This document shows, one piece after another, positions 26,037 through 39,616 of a stretch of 64,000 nt of DNA. The position numbers and the translations under genes are program-made. Source of the stretch: Alphaproteobacteria bacterium HGW-Alphaproteobacteria-4 (GTDB lineage: Bacteria; Pseudomonadota; Alphaproteobacteria; Rhodobacterales; Rhodobacteraceae); the NCBI GenBank assembly GCA_002842855.1, contig PHEE01000011.1:95624-159623 (forward strand), read 5' to 3'. The notes beneath the pieces were generated by a model. It saw only the letters and a program-made list of their open reading frames with translations. It was not told the origin of the DNA and searched no databases. How positions within the stretch are numbered: the stretch's first letter is position 1; each line of letters starts with the position of its first letter.

Positions 26037-26761
26037 TCCCAGCACGCGGTGCGCCCGTCGGCCTTGATCGTCGCGGCGCCGTCGGCGATGGCTTCGGCGC
26101 GCGAGGAAACGAAAGCTGAAGGCTTGGCGGCATCGCGGCCCTTGGGGTCGGGCAGCACGGCGGCCAGCAGCGCCGCCTGGCGGGCGGTCAGCTTGTCGGG
26201 CGTGGTGCCAAAATATCGCTCGGCGGCGGCATGCACACCGAACACCCCGGTGTCGAACTCGGCCACGTTCAGGTAAACCTCCAACACCCGGCGCTTGGTC
26301 CAGACCAGTTCCACCAGCGGCGTTATGCCCGCTTCCAGCGCCTTGCGCGACCAACTGCGGCCCTGCCATAGGAACACGTTCTTGGTCACCTGCTGGCTGA
26401 TCGTTGATGCGCCACGGCCGCCCCCCTCGGCAATGGCAGCGCGAATGGCGACCACGTCAAAGCCCCAATGGAGGCAAAAGTTGGCGTCCTCGGCTGCCAC
26501 CACCGAACGCGCCATGACCGGCGCGATATCATCCATCGGCACCCATTTGCGGTGCGTCTGCCCCAGCCGCCACCATTCGCCCAGCATCGTCATGGTGATG
26601 GGCGGGTTGACCACGGTGTAAAGCGCGATACTGACCAGCATCATTGCCAAAGCCAGAACCGCGCCGCGCCACGACCAATACCAAAGCCAGCGAAAAAGCC
26701 GCAGACGCGGCCTGCGCCGGGGCGGCTCGATCACTTCGGGCTTCGCGGTCTTTTTTGCCAT
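26033..26761 (-). CDS. mtgA: Monofunctional peptidoglycan glycosyltransferase
   Basis: A 242-residue GT51 enzyme that polymerises lipid II. A basic N-terminus and one membrane helix (residues about 30-52) precede the catalytic domain. GT51 motifs are VVAAEDANFCLHWGFD with the catalytic Glu near residue 91, then GGRGASTISQQVTKNVFLW, RKALEAGITPLVELVWTKRR and YLNVAEF. No transpeptidase domain follows, which defines MtgA. It is translationally coupled to the downstream methyltransferase. Confidence 0.94.
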   Translation of the reverse strand: MAKKTAKPEVIEPPRRRPRLRLFRWLWYWSWRGAVLALAMMLVSIALYTVVNPPITMTMLGEWWRLGQTHRKWVPMDDIAPVMARSVVAAEDANFCLHWGFDVVAIRAAIAEGGGRGASTISQQVTKNVFLWQGRSWSRKALEAGITPLVELVWTKRRVLEVYLNVAEFDTGVFGVHAAAERYFGTTPDKLTARQAALLAAVLPDPKGRDAAKPSAFVSSRAEAIADGAATIKADGRTACWE

Positions 26762-26780
26762 GGCGCAGCTAAGGCAAGGC

Positions 26781-26804
26781 CCCCGCCCCGGTCAAGGGGC
26801 GGGG
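26781..26804 (-). terminator. GC hairpin after gltB
   Basis: CCCCGCCCC (26781-26789) and GGGGCGGGG (26796-26804) form a perfect 9-bp stem with a 6-base loop in the 52-base gap between the gltB stop and the mtgA start. No U-tract follows on the minus strand, so its strength as a terminator is uncertain. Confidence 0.5.
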
Positions 26805-26813
26805 ATGCCCCGG

Positions 26814-31338
<4,525 letters not shown>

Positions 31339-31352
<14 letters not shown>

Positions 31353-32076
31353 GGCGGAGACTCCTCAGGTGGTCGGTCAGACTGGGGGCTTGGGTCAACA
31401 CCGCATTGCAATCGAACACGGGTTTGGCGCTGCCAAAGCCCTCGTCGCCGGGCAGCGAAAAGGTGACCGGAGGCTGGAAGCTTTCGACGCGGTCACCTGC
31501 GGCGTTCTCGAAAACTTCGGTGTCGCCAAAGAACAGGCGCAGATCGCGGCTGATGAACTGGGTGCCGGTGCGGCGGGTCAGAAACGCGCCCGCCGCGTCG
31601 TAGGACGAAAGCTCGAAGGTGCTACGTTCCAGCAGGATGCCGCCGATCATCACGCTTTCACCCGTAAGCCTGTCGACGCCGACAAAGCGCTCGACAAAGC
31701 CGCCGGTGTTCTCGGTGAGAAAGTCATAATCGTCGCGCCCGGTCGCGATCAGCGTGCTGAAGCTTGCGTGGTCGTTTGCCTTGGGCAGCAGGCGGTCAAT
31801 TTCGCCGGAATCATGGTCGATGCTTTCCATCCAGCGCGTCTCATGGTCGATCCGGCTGGAGAAATAGACGCCTACACCGTCGGCATAGGAAATCCAGCGG
31901 TCGCCCGGCACGTCACCCGCGCAGGAATAGACGTTGGCAACCTGACACTGGCGCATCTGCACGGTCAGCGAGAGCGTGCAGCCCTTTGGTGGCGTAAAGG
32001 TCTGCGCGGCGCTTGCCGCCACGCCCGCGATGACGAGCGCAAGTGCGCCAACGATAGTCTCAACGGCCCTGATCAT
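31339..32076 (-). CDS. Secreted protein of unknown function in the glt operon
   Basis: A 245-residue protein starting at 32076 with GGGGGAA upstream. A signal peptide (MIRAVETIVGALALVIAGVA, cut near ASA-AQ) is followed by a mature domain with four cysteines (KGCTLSL, MRQCQVANVYSCAGD and FDCNAV near the end). Acidic and aromatic residues are frequent and the C-terminal half looks like beta strands. I recognise no family. It lies between gltD and gltB, and its 3' end overlaps the gltB start by 14 bases, so it is almost certainly co-transcribed. Confidence 0.8.
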
Positions 32077-32132
32077 GTCATTCCCCCCGAAGCTGCACGC
32101 GGTCGCCATTGGCACCGCCGATCTCTCAAGCC

Positions 32133-33461
32133 TCATTCTGCCGCCACGGCACCGCTTTGCGCCAGATAATTCAGGATGCTTTCGCCCGCCTCGCGCCCAT
32201 CGCGGATTGCCCAGACCACAAGGCTTGCCCCGCGCACGATATCGCCCACGGCAAAGACATCGGGCAGGCTGGTCACATGGCTGCCGTGTGCCGCCTTGAT
32301 GGTGCCCCAGCGGGTAACATCAAGGCCCTTGGTGCCCCAAAGCTCGGGCAGGTTTTCAGGCTCGAATCCGAGCGCCTGCACCACCAGATCGGCAGGCTCG
32401 ATATAATCGGCCCCCTCGATCACCTCGGGTGCCTGCCGCCCGGTGGCATCAGGTGCGCCAAGCCGCATCCGCTGCACCAGCACATCGCTGACCGGGCTGC
32501 CGGCAAAAGCGGTGGGCACCGAAAGCCAGACAAACTCAACGCCCTCTTCCTCGGCATTCTGCACTTCGCGCTGGCTGCCGGGCATGTTGGCGCGGTCGCG
32601 CCGATAGAGGCACTTGACCGATTGCGCGCCTTGCCGGATTGCGGTGCGCACGCAGGCCGCGGTCAGGTAGTCGAGCGCGCGCACGATGCCCTCGGCACTT
32701 GCGCCCGGCCCTTCAAGCTCGCGGGTCTTGTAAACCCCGGTGGCGATCAGCACCGCGTCATGCCTGCCGCGAATGGCATCAAAGCTCAGGTCCACGCCGA
32801 CGTTGCAGCCCAGCACGAACTGCACCCCGGCCTGTTCAAGCTGCCCGATGCGGGCCATCACCACGTCTTTTTCCAGTTTGAAACCGGGAATGCCGTAGGT
32901 CAGCAAACCGCCCGCGCGGTCGTTGCGGTCGTAGATCGTCACCTGCACCCCGGCGCGGCGCAGCACATCGGCGGCGGCAAGCCCTGCTGGCCCTGCGCCA
33001 ATGATGGCTACCGATTCTGCGCGCTCGGCCACCGGGCGGATCGGCTTTACCCAACCCATGTCCCAGGCGGTGTCAGTCAGGTATTTCTCGATTGCGCCAA
33101 TCGTCACGGTGCCGTGCCCCGACTGCTCGATCACGCAGTTGCCTTCGCAAAGCCGGTCTTGCGGGCAGATGCGGCCGCAGATTTCGGGGAAGGTGTTGGT
33201 CTGCTGGCTCAGCTCATAGGCTTCCTGCAACCGCCCCTCGGCGGTCAGCCGCAGCCAGTCGGGGATGTTGTTGTGCAGCGGGCAATGGGTCTGGCAGTAG
33301 GGCACACCGCACTGGCTGCACCGGCTTGCCTGTTCGGCGGCCTTGGCAGCGGCAAACTCGCGGTAGATCTCGTGAAAGTCGGTGGCGCGCACCGAAGGCT
33401 CGCGCTTTTCGGGGGTCTCGCGCCCGAGTGTCACGAACTTGAGCATTGGTTGCTTGGCCAT
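32133..33461 (-). CDS. gltD: Glutamate synthase, small subunit, with internal deletion
   Basis: A 442-residue GltD. The N-terminal [4Fe-4S] cysteines (CSQCGVPYCQTHCP; CGRICPQDRLCEGNCV) and the FAD-binding IIGAGPAGLAAADVL (residue about 150) are intact, as is the late FAVGDIVRGASLVVWAIRDG. But between DYLTA (residue 268) and CVRTAIRQGAQSVK (residue 270) the segment present in other GltD proteins, including the second glycine motif VIGGGDTAMD that binds NADPH, is absent. The reading frame is kept; about 35 codons are missing compared with the usual 470-480 residues. NADPH oxidation should be impaired if this is real. Confidence 0.9.
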   Translation of the reverse strand: MAKQPMLKFVTLGRETPEKREPSVRATDFHEIYREFAAAKAAEQASRCSQCGVPYCQTHCPLHNNIPDWLRLTAEGRLQEAYELSQQTNTFPEICGRICPQDRLCEGNCVIEQSGHGTVTIGAIEKYLTDTAWDMGWVKPIRPVAERAESVAIIGAGPAGLAAADVLRRAGVQVTIYDRNDRAGGLLTYGIPGFKLEKDVVMARIGQLEQAGVQFVLGCNVGVDLSFDAIRGRHDAVLIATGVYKTRELEGPGASAEGIVRALDYLTAACVRTAIRQGAQSVKCLYRRDRANMPGSQREVQNAEEEGVEFVWLSVPTAFAGSPVSDVLVQRMRLGAPDATGRQAPEVIEGADYIEPADLVVQALGFEPENLPELWGTKGLDVTRWGTIKAAHGSHVTSLPDVFAVGDIVRGASLVVWAIRDGREAGESILNYLAQSGAVAAE

Positions 33462-33591
33462 GGTCGCACCCTTTGGCTTTTCAGTCGCGCATTGCTACTG
33501 CGCGGCGCAGCGAATTAAAAGTCAGAATGGGTTACCTAAATGCCGGGTATTTTGCGGTTCGAGGTGCTTGGCGGGCATATTCCAGAAATAA

Positions 33592-33612
33592 TAGGTATCA
33601 CATATTGACCTA
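33592..33612 (-). promoter_or_regulatory. Inverted repeat in the gltD upstream region
   Basis: TAGGT and ACCTA (33592-33596 and 33608-33612) form an inverted repeat with an 11-base A/T-rich spacer. On the minus strand TATTAT follows directly (33589-33594), a good -10 hexamer about 130 bases before the gltD start. A related block, ACCTAAATGCC, recurs at 33535. An operator for nitrogen control is possible but no named consensus fits. Confidence 0.35.
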
Positions 33613-33679
33613 ATGCCCTGCCTCGGCGCAACCGCACGGCCGAACCGGCCGCTTGCGGGATGATTCGCCTGCGGTCGAC

Positions 33680-34474
33680 TCAGGCCAGAACCCCCGCTGC
33701 CGTCAGGGCCAGCAACACACCTCCGAAAACCAGCCGATAGACCGCGAAGGCGGTAAAGCGATGCGTGCGGATGAAACCCAGAAGCCACTTGACCGCGACA
33801 AAGGCGGTAACGGTCGATACCGCGAAGGCAACGCCAAGCGAGGTCCAGCTTTCCATCGCCGCGCCCGCCTGCACCTGTTTCAGCATCTCGTAGCCACTGG
33901 CCGCGAACATCGTCGGGATGCCGACCAGGAAGGCGAATTCGGTGGCGGCGGCGCGGTTCGAGGTGCCCAGCAGCATTGCCACGAAGATCGTTGCGGCCGA
34001 CCGCGAGGTGCCCGGAAACACCCCGGCGACCACCTGCGCAAGGCCCACCGCTATGGCCACCCGCAGCGTGACCACGCCGCTGTCAGGCAGCCGTTCGGCA
34101 AGCCGTTCGGCGACCAGCATCCACACGCCGCCCAGAACCAGCGCCAGCGCAACCGGAAAGACCGTCGTCGGCAGCTCGAATCCAAGCTTCTTTACGGCAA
34201 GTCCAAGCACCGCCGTAACCAGAAAGGCGACCGTGAGCTTGCCCAGATAACCGCGGTTCTCGGCCAGCCTGAACCCGGTCAACAGGGCCACGATCCGGCG
34301 CCAGAAAACCAGCGTCACCGCCAGAATCGCCCCCGACTGAATGGTGATGTTGTAGGCATCCGTCCGCGCCCCCAGCCAATGCTCGACCAGCAGCAGATGC
34401 CCCGTGCTCGAGATCGGCAAGAACTCGGTGATCCCTTCGACTACCCCCAACAGCACATCGTTCATAAGGGTCAT
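33680..34474 (-). CDS. uppP: Undecaprenyl-diphosphatase
   Basis: A 264-residue inner-membrane enzyme that recycles the lipid carrier for peptidoglycan and surface-polysaccharide synthesis. The two signature loops are present: GVVEGITEFLPISSTGHLLL near the N-terminus and VFPGTSRSAATIFVAMLLG near residue 165, containing the Glu, His, Ser and Arg of the BacA active site. About eight membrane helices. The first of two close Met codons is used. Downstream of the NDUFA9-like gene on the same strand. Confidence 0.94.
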   Translation of the reverse strand: MTLMNDVLLGVVEGITEFLPISSTGHLLLVEHWLGARTDAYNITIQSGAILAVTLVFWRRIVALLTGFRLAENRGYLGKLTVAFLVTAVLGLAVKKLGFELPTTVFPVALALVLGGVWMLVAERLAERLPDSGVVTLRVAIAVGLAQVVAGVFPGTSRSAATIFVAMLLGTSNRAAATEFAFLVGIPTMFAASGYEMLKQVQAGAAMESWTSLGVAFAVSTVTAFVAVKWLLGFIRTHRFTAFAVYRLVFGGVLLALTAAGVLA

Positions 34475-34520
34475 TTCGGCCTCGTCGATTCAGGGCTCAA
34501 TGTGGCCGACTGCACAGAGA

Positions 34521-35504
34521 TCAGGTCTTGCGCAGGTTCTTGGCCGAAGCCTTGATCGCATCGAACTGGCCGGTCGGGCGGAAGCGCCACAGGTAATCGG
34601 GCAGCACCGCGCCAAGCGGTGTCGGCTCGATCCCCAGATCGGCAAAGCCGCGCGCGCCCTCGGCCACCACATTGTCGTGGCGCAAAAGCTTGACCTGATC
34701 GCGCGTCAGCAGGCGGTTGACGAACAGCCCGCCCCAGAGAAACTGGAAGCTGTCAAACCACGCCGCCAGCGCCCGCGCCACCCAGAACGGAATGTTCACG
34801 ACAATGCGGCGGCGCAAGGTTACGTCCAGCATCTTGCCGATCAGCTCGCGCATCGTGTGCACATCGGGGCCGCCCAGCTCATAGGTGCCGCTGGCTTCGC
34901 CCAGCACCGCCTTGACCGCTGCCTTGGCAACATCGTCAACATAAACGGGCTGAAAGCGGGTATTGGCGCCGACAATCGGCAGCACCACGCCCCAACGGGC
35001 CATCATCGCGAATTTGTTGAAGAAACCGTCCTCGGGACCGAACATCACCGAAGGCCGCAAAATCACCGCCGAGGGGAACGAGCTGCGCACCGCCGCCTCA
35101 CCCGCCGCCTTGGTGCGCGCATAGTCGCTGCTGCCCGAGGTTTCAGCGCCGATTGCCGAGATGTGCACCAGCCGCGCCACGCCTTCTTCCGCCGCGATCC
35201 GCGCGATTCGCGCGGCCCCCTGCGCCTGCACGGCATCGAACGTGTTCTTGCCGTCGCGCACCAGAATGCCGACGCAGTTGACCACCGCATCTGCGCCCTG
35301 CATGGCGCCGCGCACCGATGCATCGTCGCGTATATTGCAGCGCACCGGCTCTACCTGCCCCATCGCGCCATAGGTGCGCACGAACAGCGCCTCGTTATCG
35401 CGCCGCACCGCCACACGCACGCGCCAGCCTTCCTGTGCCATGCGTCGGGCGATGTAGCGCCCGACAAACCCCGACCCGCCGTAAATGGTGACAAGTTTCG
35501 ACAT
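34521..35504 (-). CDS. NDUFA9-like NAD(P)H-binding protein
   Basis: A 327-residue atypical SDR starting at 35504. The Rossmann loop is [20 protein letters not shown]; later come [34 protein letters not shown] with a YxxxK-like pair, and [19 protein letters not shown]. This pattern matches the complex I NDUFA9/39-kDa family found in alphaproteobacteria, where it is thought to bind NADPH structurally. No nuo genes are nearby. Longer upstream frames lack a start site. Confidence 0.85.
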   Translation of the reverse strand: MSKLVTIYGGSGFVGRYIARRMAQEGWRVRVAVRRDNEALFVRTYGAMGQVEPVRCNIRDDASVRGAMQGADAVVNCVGILVRDGKNTFDAVQAQGAARIARIAAEEGVARLVHISAIGAETSGSSDYARTKAAGEAAVRSSFPSAVILRPSVMFGPEDGFFNKFAMMARWGVVLPIVGANTRFQPVYVDDVAKAAVKAVLGEASGTYELGGPDVHTMRELIGKMLDVTLRRRIVVNIPFWVARALAAWFDSFQFLWGGLFVNRLLTRDQVKLLRHDNVVAEGARGFADLGIEPTPLGAVLPDYLWRFRPTGQFDAIKASAKNLRKT

Positions 35505-35665
35505 CGGCGCCAGCCTTTCGTTCGCAAAATCCGCCCTTTGATTAGCGCCAAGCCCCCTGCGCGACAAGCGCAAAGGCTGTCGCAGGCTGCGCACCCCGCA
35601 AATTGTTGGCGAACCCCGTTGACAGTGCCAGTGCCCCTCTTTAATCACCCCGCTCACGAACACCT

Positions 35666-35750
35666 GCCCAGGTGGCGGAATTGGTAGACGCGCACGGTTC
35701 AGGTCCGTGTGCCGCAAGGCGTGGAGGTTCGAGTCCTCTTCTGGGCACCA
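35666..35750 (+). tRNA. tRNA-Leu (anticodon CAG)
   Basis: An 85-base class II tRNA with encoded CCA. The acceptor stem pairs GCCCAGG (35666-35672) with TCTGGGC; the D-loop has GGTAGACGC and the T arm GGTTCGAGTCC. The anticodon stem CACGG/CCGTG holds loop TTCAGGT with anticodon CAG at 35700-35702, reading CUG. A long variable arm (GCCGCAAGGCG) is typical of leucine tRNAs. It stands alone. Confidence 0.97.
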
Positions 35751-35833
35751 TTACCTTGAATATGTCAGCGGAATGACGCAGCGCACCCCGCGCGGCGCCT
35801 TTCCGCGTTTTCCCATTGCCGAAAAGGCCACCC

Positions 35834-37351
35834 ATGCCCGCGCAGACTTCTAAGAACGAGCAGATCCATTCGCCGCGTCTGATCCTTGCCGCCATCGCGA
35901 TCATGCTGCTGCTGGCTTCGCTCGATCAGACCATCGTTTCCACCGCGTTGCCCACCATCGTTTCCGAGCTTGGCGGCATCGAGCATCTCAGCTGGGTGGT
36001 CACCGCCTACCTTCTGACCTCAACCGTGGTGGCGCCGCTTTATGGCAAGCTGGGCGACCTATATGGCCGCAAGCTGATGATGCAGATCTCGGTGGTGCTG
36101 TTCCTGCTGGGCTCGGCGCTGGCGGGGCAGGCAACTTCAATGCTGTTCCTGATCGCAGCGCGAGGGTTGCAGGGCCTCGGCGGCGGCGGCCTGTTCGTGC
36201 TGGCGCTTACGGTGATCGCCGACGTGGTGCCACCGCGCGAGCGGGGCAAGATTCAGGGTCTGTTCGGCGCGGTATTTTCGATCTCGTCGATCGCCGGGCC
36301 GCTGATCGGCGGCTATTTCACCCAGCACCTCAGTTGGCGCTGGATCTTTTACGTCAACCTGCCGCTTGGCATCTTTGCGCTGGTGGTGTTTGCGATGGCA
36401 TTCAAGCCGCGCGGCATTCGCACCGGCCACAAGATTGATTACCTCGGCGCGCTCTTGCTGACCACCGCGCTATCATCGGTGGTGCTCTTCACCTCGCTTG
36501 GCGGGCGCACCTATGCCTGGGACAGTGGCTTCATCCTGTCGCTGATCGCGCTGGCGGTGCTGACCATTCCGGCTTTCGTGCTGGTCGAGCGGCGTGCCGC
36601 CGAGCCGATCCTGCCGCTGGCGCTGTTTTCGCATTCGACCTTCGTAATCTTTTCCGGCATCGGTGCCATTGTTGGTGCCGCGATGTTCGGTGCCGCCACC
36701 TTCCTGCCGCTCTATCTGCAAGTGGCCAAGGGCATCAGCCCCACCGCATCCGGGCTGCAAATGTTGCCGATGATGCTGGGATCAATGGCCGGTTCGATCG
36801 GATCGGGGCAGATCATGGGCCGCACCGGGCATTATCGCCGCCTGCCGCAGGTCGGCATGGTGATCTTGATCCTCGGTATGCTCAGCCTCACGCAGTTGCA
36901 CCCCGACACCTCGCGCTGGGCGCTGGTGGGGATGATGGCGATGGTCGGGCTTGGCATGGGGCCGACGATGTCGGTGGGCACCACCGCCATTCAGAACGCC
37001 ATCCCGCGCGAAATGCTGGGCGTTGGCACCTCGGGGTTCACGCTCTTTCGCCAGGTGGGCGGCTCGGTCGGCATCGCTGTGTTCGGCGCGTTGTTCTCGG
37101 CAGGGCTGGCTACGCAAATGGTGGGGTTGCTGCCGCCCGGGGCCGAGCCGGGCGCCTTTGGCGCAGCACAGGTGGCAGCACTGCCTGAAGGGGCGCGCAT
37201 GGCGGTCGCCACCGCCTTCACCGAAGCAATGCACCCGATCTTTGCCATTGCGGCGGGGCTGGCCGCGGTGGCGCTGGTGCTGTCGCTGTTCATCGTCGAA
37301 AAACCGCTTGAGCATCGCGTGGGCCGGGGCGGGCCGGGCGGTGGCCATTGA
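35834..37351 (+). CDS. MFS drug/solute exporter, DHA2 (EmrB/QacA) family
   Basis: A 505-residue membrane protein with about fourteen hydrophobic helices, the size of DHA2 proton antiporters. Motif A is in GKLGDLYGRKLMMQISVVLF after helix 2, motif D1 in LLLASLDQTIVSTALPTIVS in helix 1 and motif C-like GLFGAVFSISSIAGPLIGG in helix 5. The start is the ATG at 35834 with AAAGG before it. No membrane-fusion partner (EmrA) is adjacent, as often in this subclass. Substrate unknown. It lies 83 bases after the tRNA-Leu gene. Confidence 0.9.
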   Translation: MPAQTSKNEQIHSPRLILAAIAIMLLLASLDQTIVSTALPTIVSELGGIEHLSWVVTAYLLTSTVVAPLYGKLGDLYGRKLMMQISVVLFLLGSALAGQATSMLFLIAARGLQGLGGGGLFVLALTVIADVVPPRERGKIQGLFGAVFSISSIAGPLIGGYFTQHLSWRWIFYVNLPLGIFALVVFAMAFKPRGIRTGHKIDYLGALLLTTALSSVVLFTSLGGRTYAWDSGFILSLIALAVLTIPAFVLVERRAAEPILPLALFSHSTFVIFSGIGAIVGAAMFGAATFLPLYLQVAKGISPTASGLQMLPMMLGSMAGSIGSGQIMGRTGHYRRLPQVGMVILILGMLSLTQLHPDTSRWALVGMMAMVGLGMGPTMSVGTTAIQNAIPREMLGVGTSGFTLFRQVGGSVGIAVFGALFSAGLATQMVGLLPPGAEPGAFGAAQVAALPEGARMAVATAFTEAMHPIFAIAAGLAAVALVLSLFIVEKPLEHRVGRGGPGGGH

Positions 37352-37431
37352 CGCGCCGCGCCGTGATCGGCAGAAGCTTGAACCATGACCGGGCGCGCAG
37401 ATCGCCGCGCCCGGCAGCCAGCGAGGCAGCC

Positions 37432-38046
37432 ATGACCAACCACCTCTACAAGGGCGACCTGCCCGACGGCCTTACCCTCGGCCCGGTGGTCGCAATCGAC
37501 ACCGAGACGATGGGGCTCAACCCGCACCGCGACCGGCTTTGCCTGGTGCAGCTTTCGTCGGGCGATGGCCACGCCCATATGGTGCAGATCGCGCCGGGCC
37601 AGCGCACAGCACCCAACCTTGTGCGGATGCTGGCCGACCCTTCGGTGCTGAAGCTCTTTCACTTCGCCCGCTTCGATGTGGCGGCGCTTTACAACGCCTT
37701 TGGCGTGGTTACCGCACCGGTCTGGTGCACCAAGATCGCCTCGCGGATGGTGCGCACCTTCACCGACCGGCACGGGCTGAAATACCTGTTGCAAGACCTC
37801 GTGGGGGTTGATGTTTCCAAGCAACAGCAAACCTCGGATTGGGGCGCGCCCGATCTGACCCCTGCGCAGCTGGAGTACGCGGCTTCCGATGTTCTTTACC
37901 TGCACCGTCTGAAAGCCGAGCTGGAAACCCGGCTGGCCCGCGAAGGGCGCATGCAGCTTGCACAGGCGTGCTTTGACTTTCTTCCGGCGCGCGGTCAGCT
38001 AGACCTGATGGGCTGGGATGAACCCAATGACATCTTCCACCACTGA
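37432..38046 (+). CDS. rnd: Ribonuclease D, exonuclease-domain-only form
   Basis: A 204-residue DEDDy 3'-5' exonuclease. Catalytic residues are in VAIDTETMGLNPHRDR (Exo I), FHFARFDVAAL (Exo II) and YAASDVLYLHRLK (Exo III, Tyr and Asp). The HRDC domains of the longer E. coli enzyme are missing; this short form is usual in alphaproteobacteria. The start at 37432 was chosen from homology. Its 3' end overlaps the kdsD start by 29 bases, making it the first gene of the LPS-biogenesis run. Confidence 0.92.
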   Translation: MTNHLYKGDLPDGLTLGPVVAIDTETMGLNPHRDRLCLVQLSSGDGHAHMVQIAPGQRTAPNLVRMLADPSVLKLFHFARFDVAALYNAFGVVTAPVWCTKIASRMVRTFTDRHGLKYLLQDLVGVDVSKQQQTSDWGAPDLTPAQLEYAASDVLYLHRLKAELETRLAREGRMQLAQACFDFLPARGQLDLMGWDEPNDIFHH

Positions 38047-39001
38047 CGCCGCCACCTGGCTTGCCACGGCCCGCCGGGTGATCGGCATCGAGGCGCAGGC
38101 GCTGTCGCTTCTGGCCGACAGCCTTGGCGATGGCTTCGCGCAGGCGGTCAAGACGATCCTGCGGGCGCAGGGCCGGGTGATCGTGTCGGGCATGGGCAAA
38201 TCGGGCCACATCGCGCGCAAGATTGCCGCCACCCTCGCCTCGACTGGCACGCCCGCGCAATTCGTGCACCCCGCCGAAGCCAGCCACGGCGATCTGGGCA
38301 TGGTCACCGCGCAGGATGTGGTGCTGGTGCTGTCGAACTCGGGCGAAACGCCTGAGCTTTCCGATATCGTCGCGCACAGCCGCCGCTTTTCAATTCCGCT
38401 GATCGGGGTGGCAGGGCGGGCGGGCTCGACCCTGCTGCGGCAGGCCGATGTGGCAATATTGCTGCCCACGGCGCCCGAGGCCTGCGGCACCGGCGTGGTG
38501 CCGACCACCTCCACCACGATGACGCTGGCGCTGGGTGATGCTTTGGCGGTGGCGCTGATGGAACATCGCGCCTTTACTCCCGAACATTTCGCCACCTTCC
38601 ACCCCGGCGGCAAACTGGGCGCGCGGCTGGCCACGGTCGCCCGCCTGATGCACGAAGCACCGCCTCTGGTGGCGCAGACCGCGCCGATGGCCGAAGCGCT
38701 GCTGGTGATGACGCAAAAGGGCTTTGGCGTGGTCGGCGTGACCAACCCGGCCGGGCGGTTGGTGGGCATCATCACCGATGGCGACCTGCGCCGCCACATG
38801 GAAGGGCTTTTGGGCCACATTGCGGGCGACGTGATGACCCGCGCACCGCAGACGATCGCCCCCGAAGCGTTGGCCGAATCCGCCGTTGCGGTGATGCACG
38901 CGCGCAAGATCACCTGCCTGTTCGTGCTCGACCCCGACGCGGGCGGCGTGCCGCTCGGGATATTGCATATTCACGATTGCCTGCGTGCGGGGGTCGCCTG
39001 A
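38018..39001 (+). CDS. kdsD: D-arabinose 5-phosphate isomerase
   Basis: A 327-residue KpsF/GutQ-type protein with an N-terminal SIS domain (SGMGKSGHIARKIAATLAST, LSNSGETPELSDIVAHSRR, PTTSTTMTLALGDALAVAL) and two C-terminal CBS repeats (residues about 205-325). It converts ribulose 5-phosphate to arabinose 5-phosphate, the first step to Kdo. It sits with lptCAB here and kdsB lies further on, so the chromosomal region covers several Kdo/LPS steps. Start could also be at 38027. Note the overlap with rnd. Confidence 0.92.
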   Translation: MNPMTSSTTDAATWLATARRVIGIEAQALSLLADSLGDGFAQAVKTILRAQGRVIVSGMGKSGHIARKIAATLASTGTPAQFVHPAEASHGDLGMVTAQDVVLVLSNSGETPELSDIVAHSRRFSIPLIGVAGRAGSTLLRQADVAILLPTAPEACGTGVVPTTSTTMTLALGDALAVALMEHRAFTPEHFATFHPGGKLGARLATVARLMHEAPPLVAQTAPMAEALLVMTQKGFGVVGVTNPAGRLVGIITDGDLRRHMEGLLGHIAGDVMTRAPQTIAPEALAESAVAVMHARKITCLFVLDPDAGGVPLGILHIHDCLRAGVA

Positions 39002-39003
39002 CC

Positions 39004-39609
39004 ATGGCGCGCGGCTATGACGATACCCATTCGTGGCTTGTCATGGGCGCCAAGATCGTGTTGCCGCTTATCGCGCTGTCGCTGCTTGCCACGCTGTTTC
39101 TGGTGTCAGAACGGATCGACCCGAGCCAGCCCATCCCTTACGCCGATATCGACCTTGTTGAACTTGCGCGCGAGCCGCGCATGACCGAGCCGCACTTTGC
39201 GGGTGTTACCGTGGACGGCGCTGCACTGACCGTTTCGGCCTCTGGCGCACGCCCCGATGCGGTCGGAAACGGTGCGAGCGCCACTGGAATTGTGGTGCGC
39301 ATCGACAGCCCCGGCGCGTTTTCGGCCGATATCGTGGCCGACGAGGGCCGGCTTGACCCGATCCGGGGCGAGATACGGCTGCGCGGCGCGGTCAGCCTGC
39401 GCACTTCGGCGGGCTATGCCATCGCATCAGACGCGGTCAGCATCAGCACCGACAGCACGCGCCTCGAATCCCCCTTGCCGGTCATGGCCGATGCCCCCTT
39501 CGGGCAGCTTTCCGCAGGCGCGATGATACTTTCTACCACCGGGGCGGGCGCGCCCTATCTTCTGGTTTTCAACGCAGGCGTTAAGCTGATATACCATCCG
39601 GTGAATTGA
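39004..39609 (+). CDS. lptC: LPS export protein LptC
   Basis: A 201-residue bitopic protein: one N-terminal membrane helix (residues about 14-36, MGAKIVLPLIALSLLATLFL) then a periplasmic beta-jellyroll of the LptC/OstA type (VRIDSPGAFSADIVADEG, GEIRLRGAVSLRTSAGY). It links LptB2FG to LptA in the lipopolysaccharide bridge. It starts 2 bases after the kdsD stop and ends 7 bases before lptA. Sequence identity to enterobacterial LptC is low, so the context is a major part of the assignment. Confidence 0.87.
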   Translation: MARGYDDTHSWLVMGAKIVLPLIALSLLATLFLVSERIDPSQPIPYADIDLVELAREPRMTEPHFAGVTVDGAALTVSASGARPDAVGNGASATGIVVRIDSPGAFSADIVADEGRLDPIRGEIRLRGAVSLRTSAGYAIASDAVSISTDSTRLESPLPVMADAPFGQLSAGAMILSTTGAGAPYLLVFNAGVKLIYHPVN

Positions 39610-39616
39610 GGTAGCC

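Noticed and set aside
35666..35850. tRNA-Leu followed by an efflux pump as a possible integration site
   Set aside because: No integrase, no repeat of the tRNA 3' end and no change in composition nearby; the pump looks like a normal chromosomal gene.
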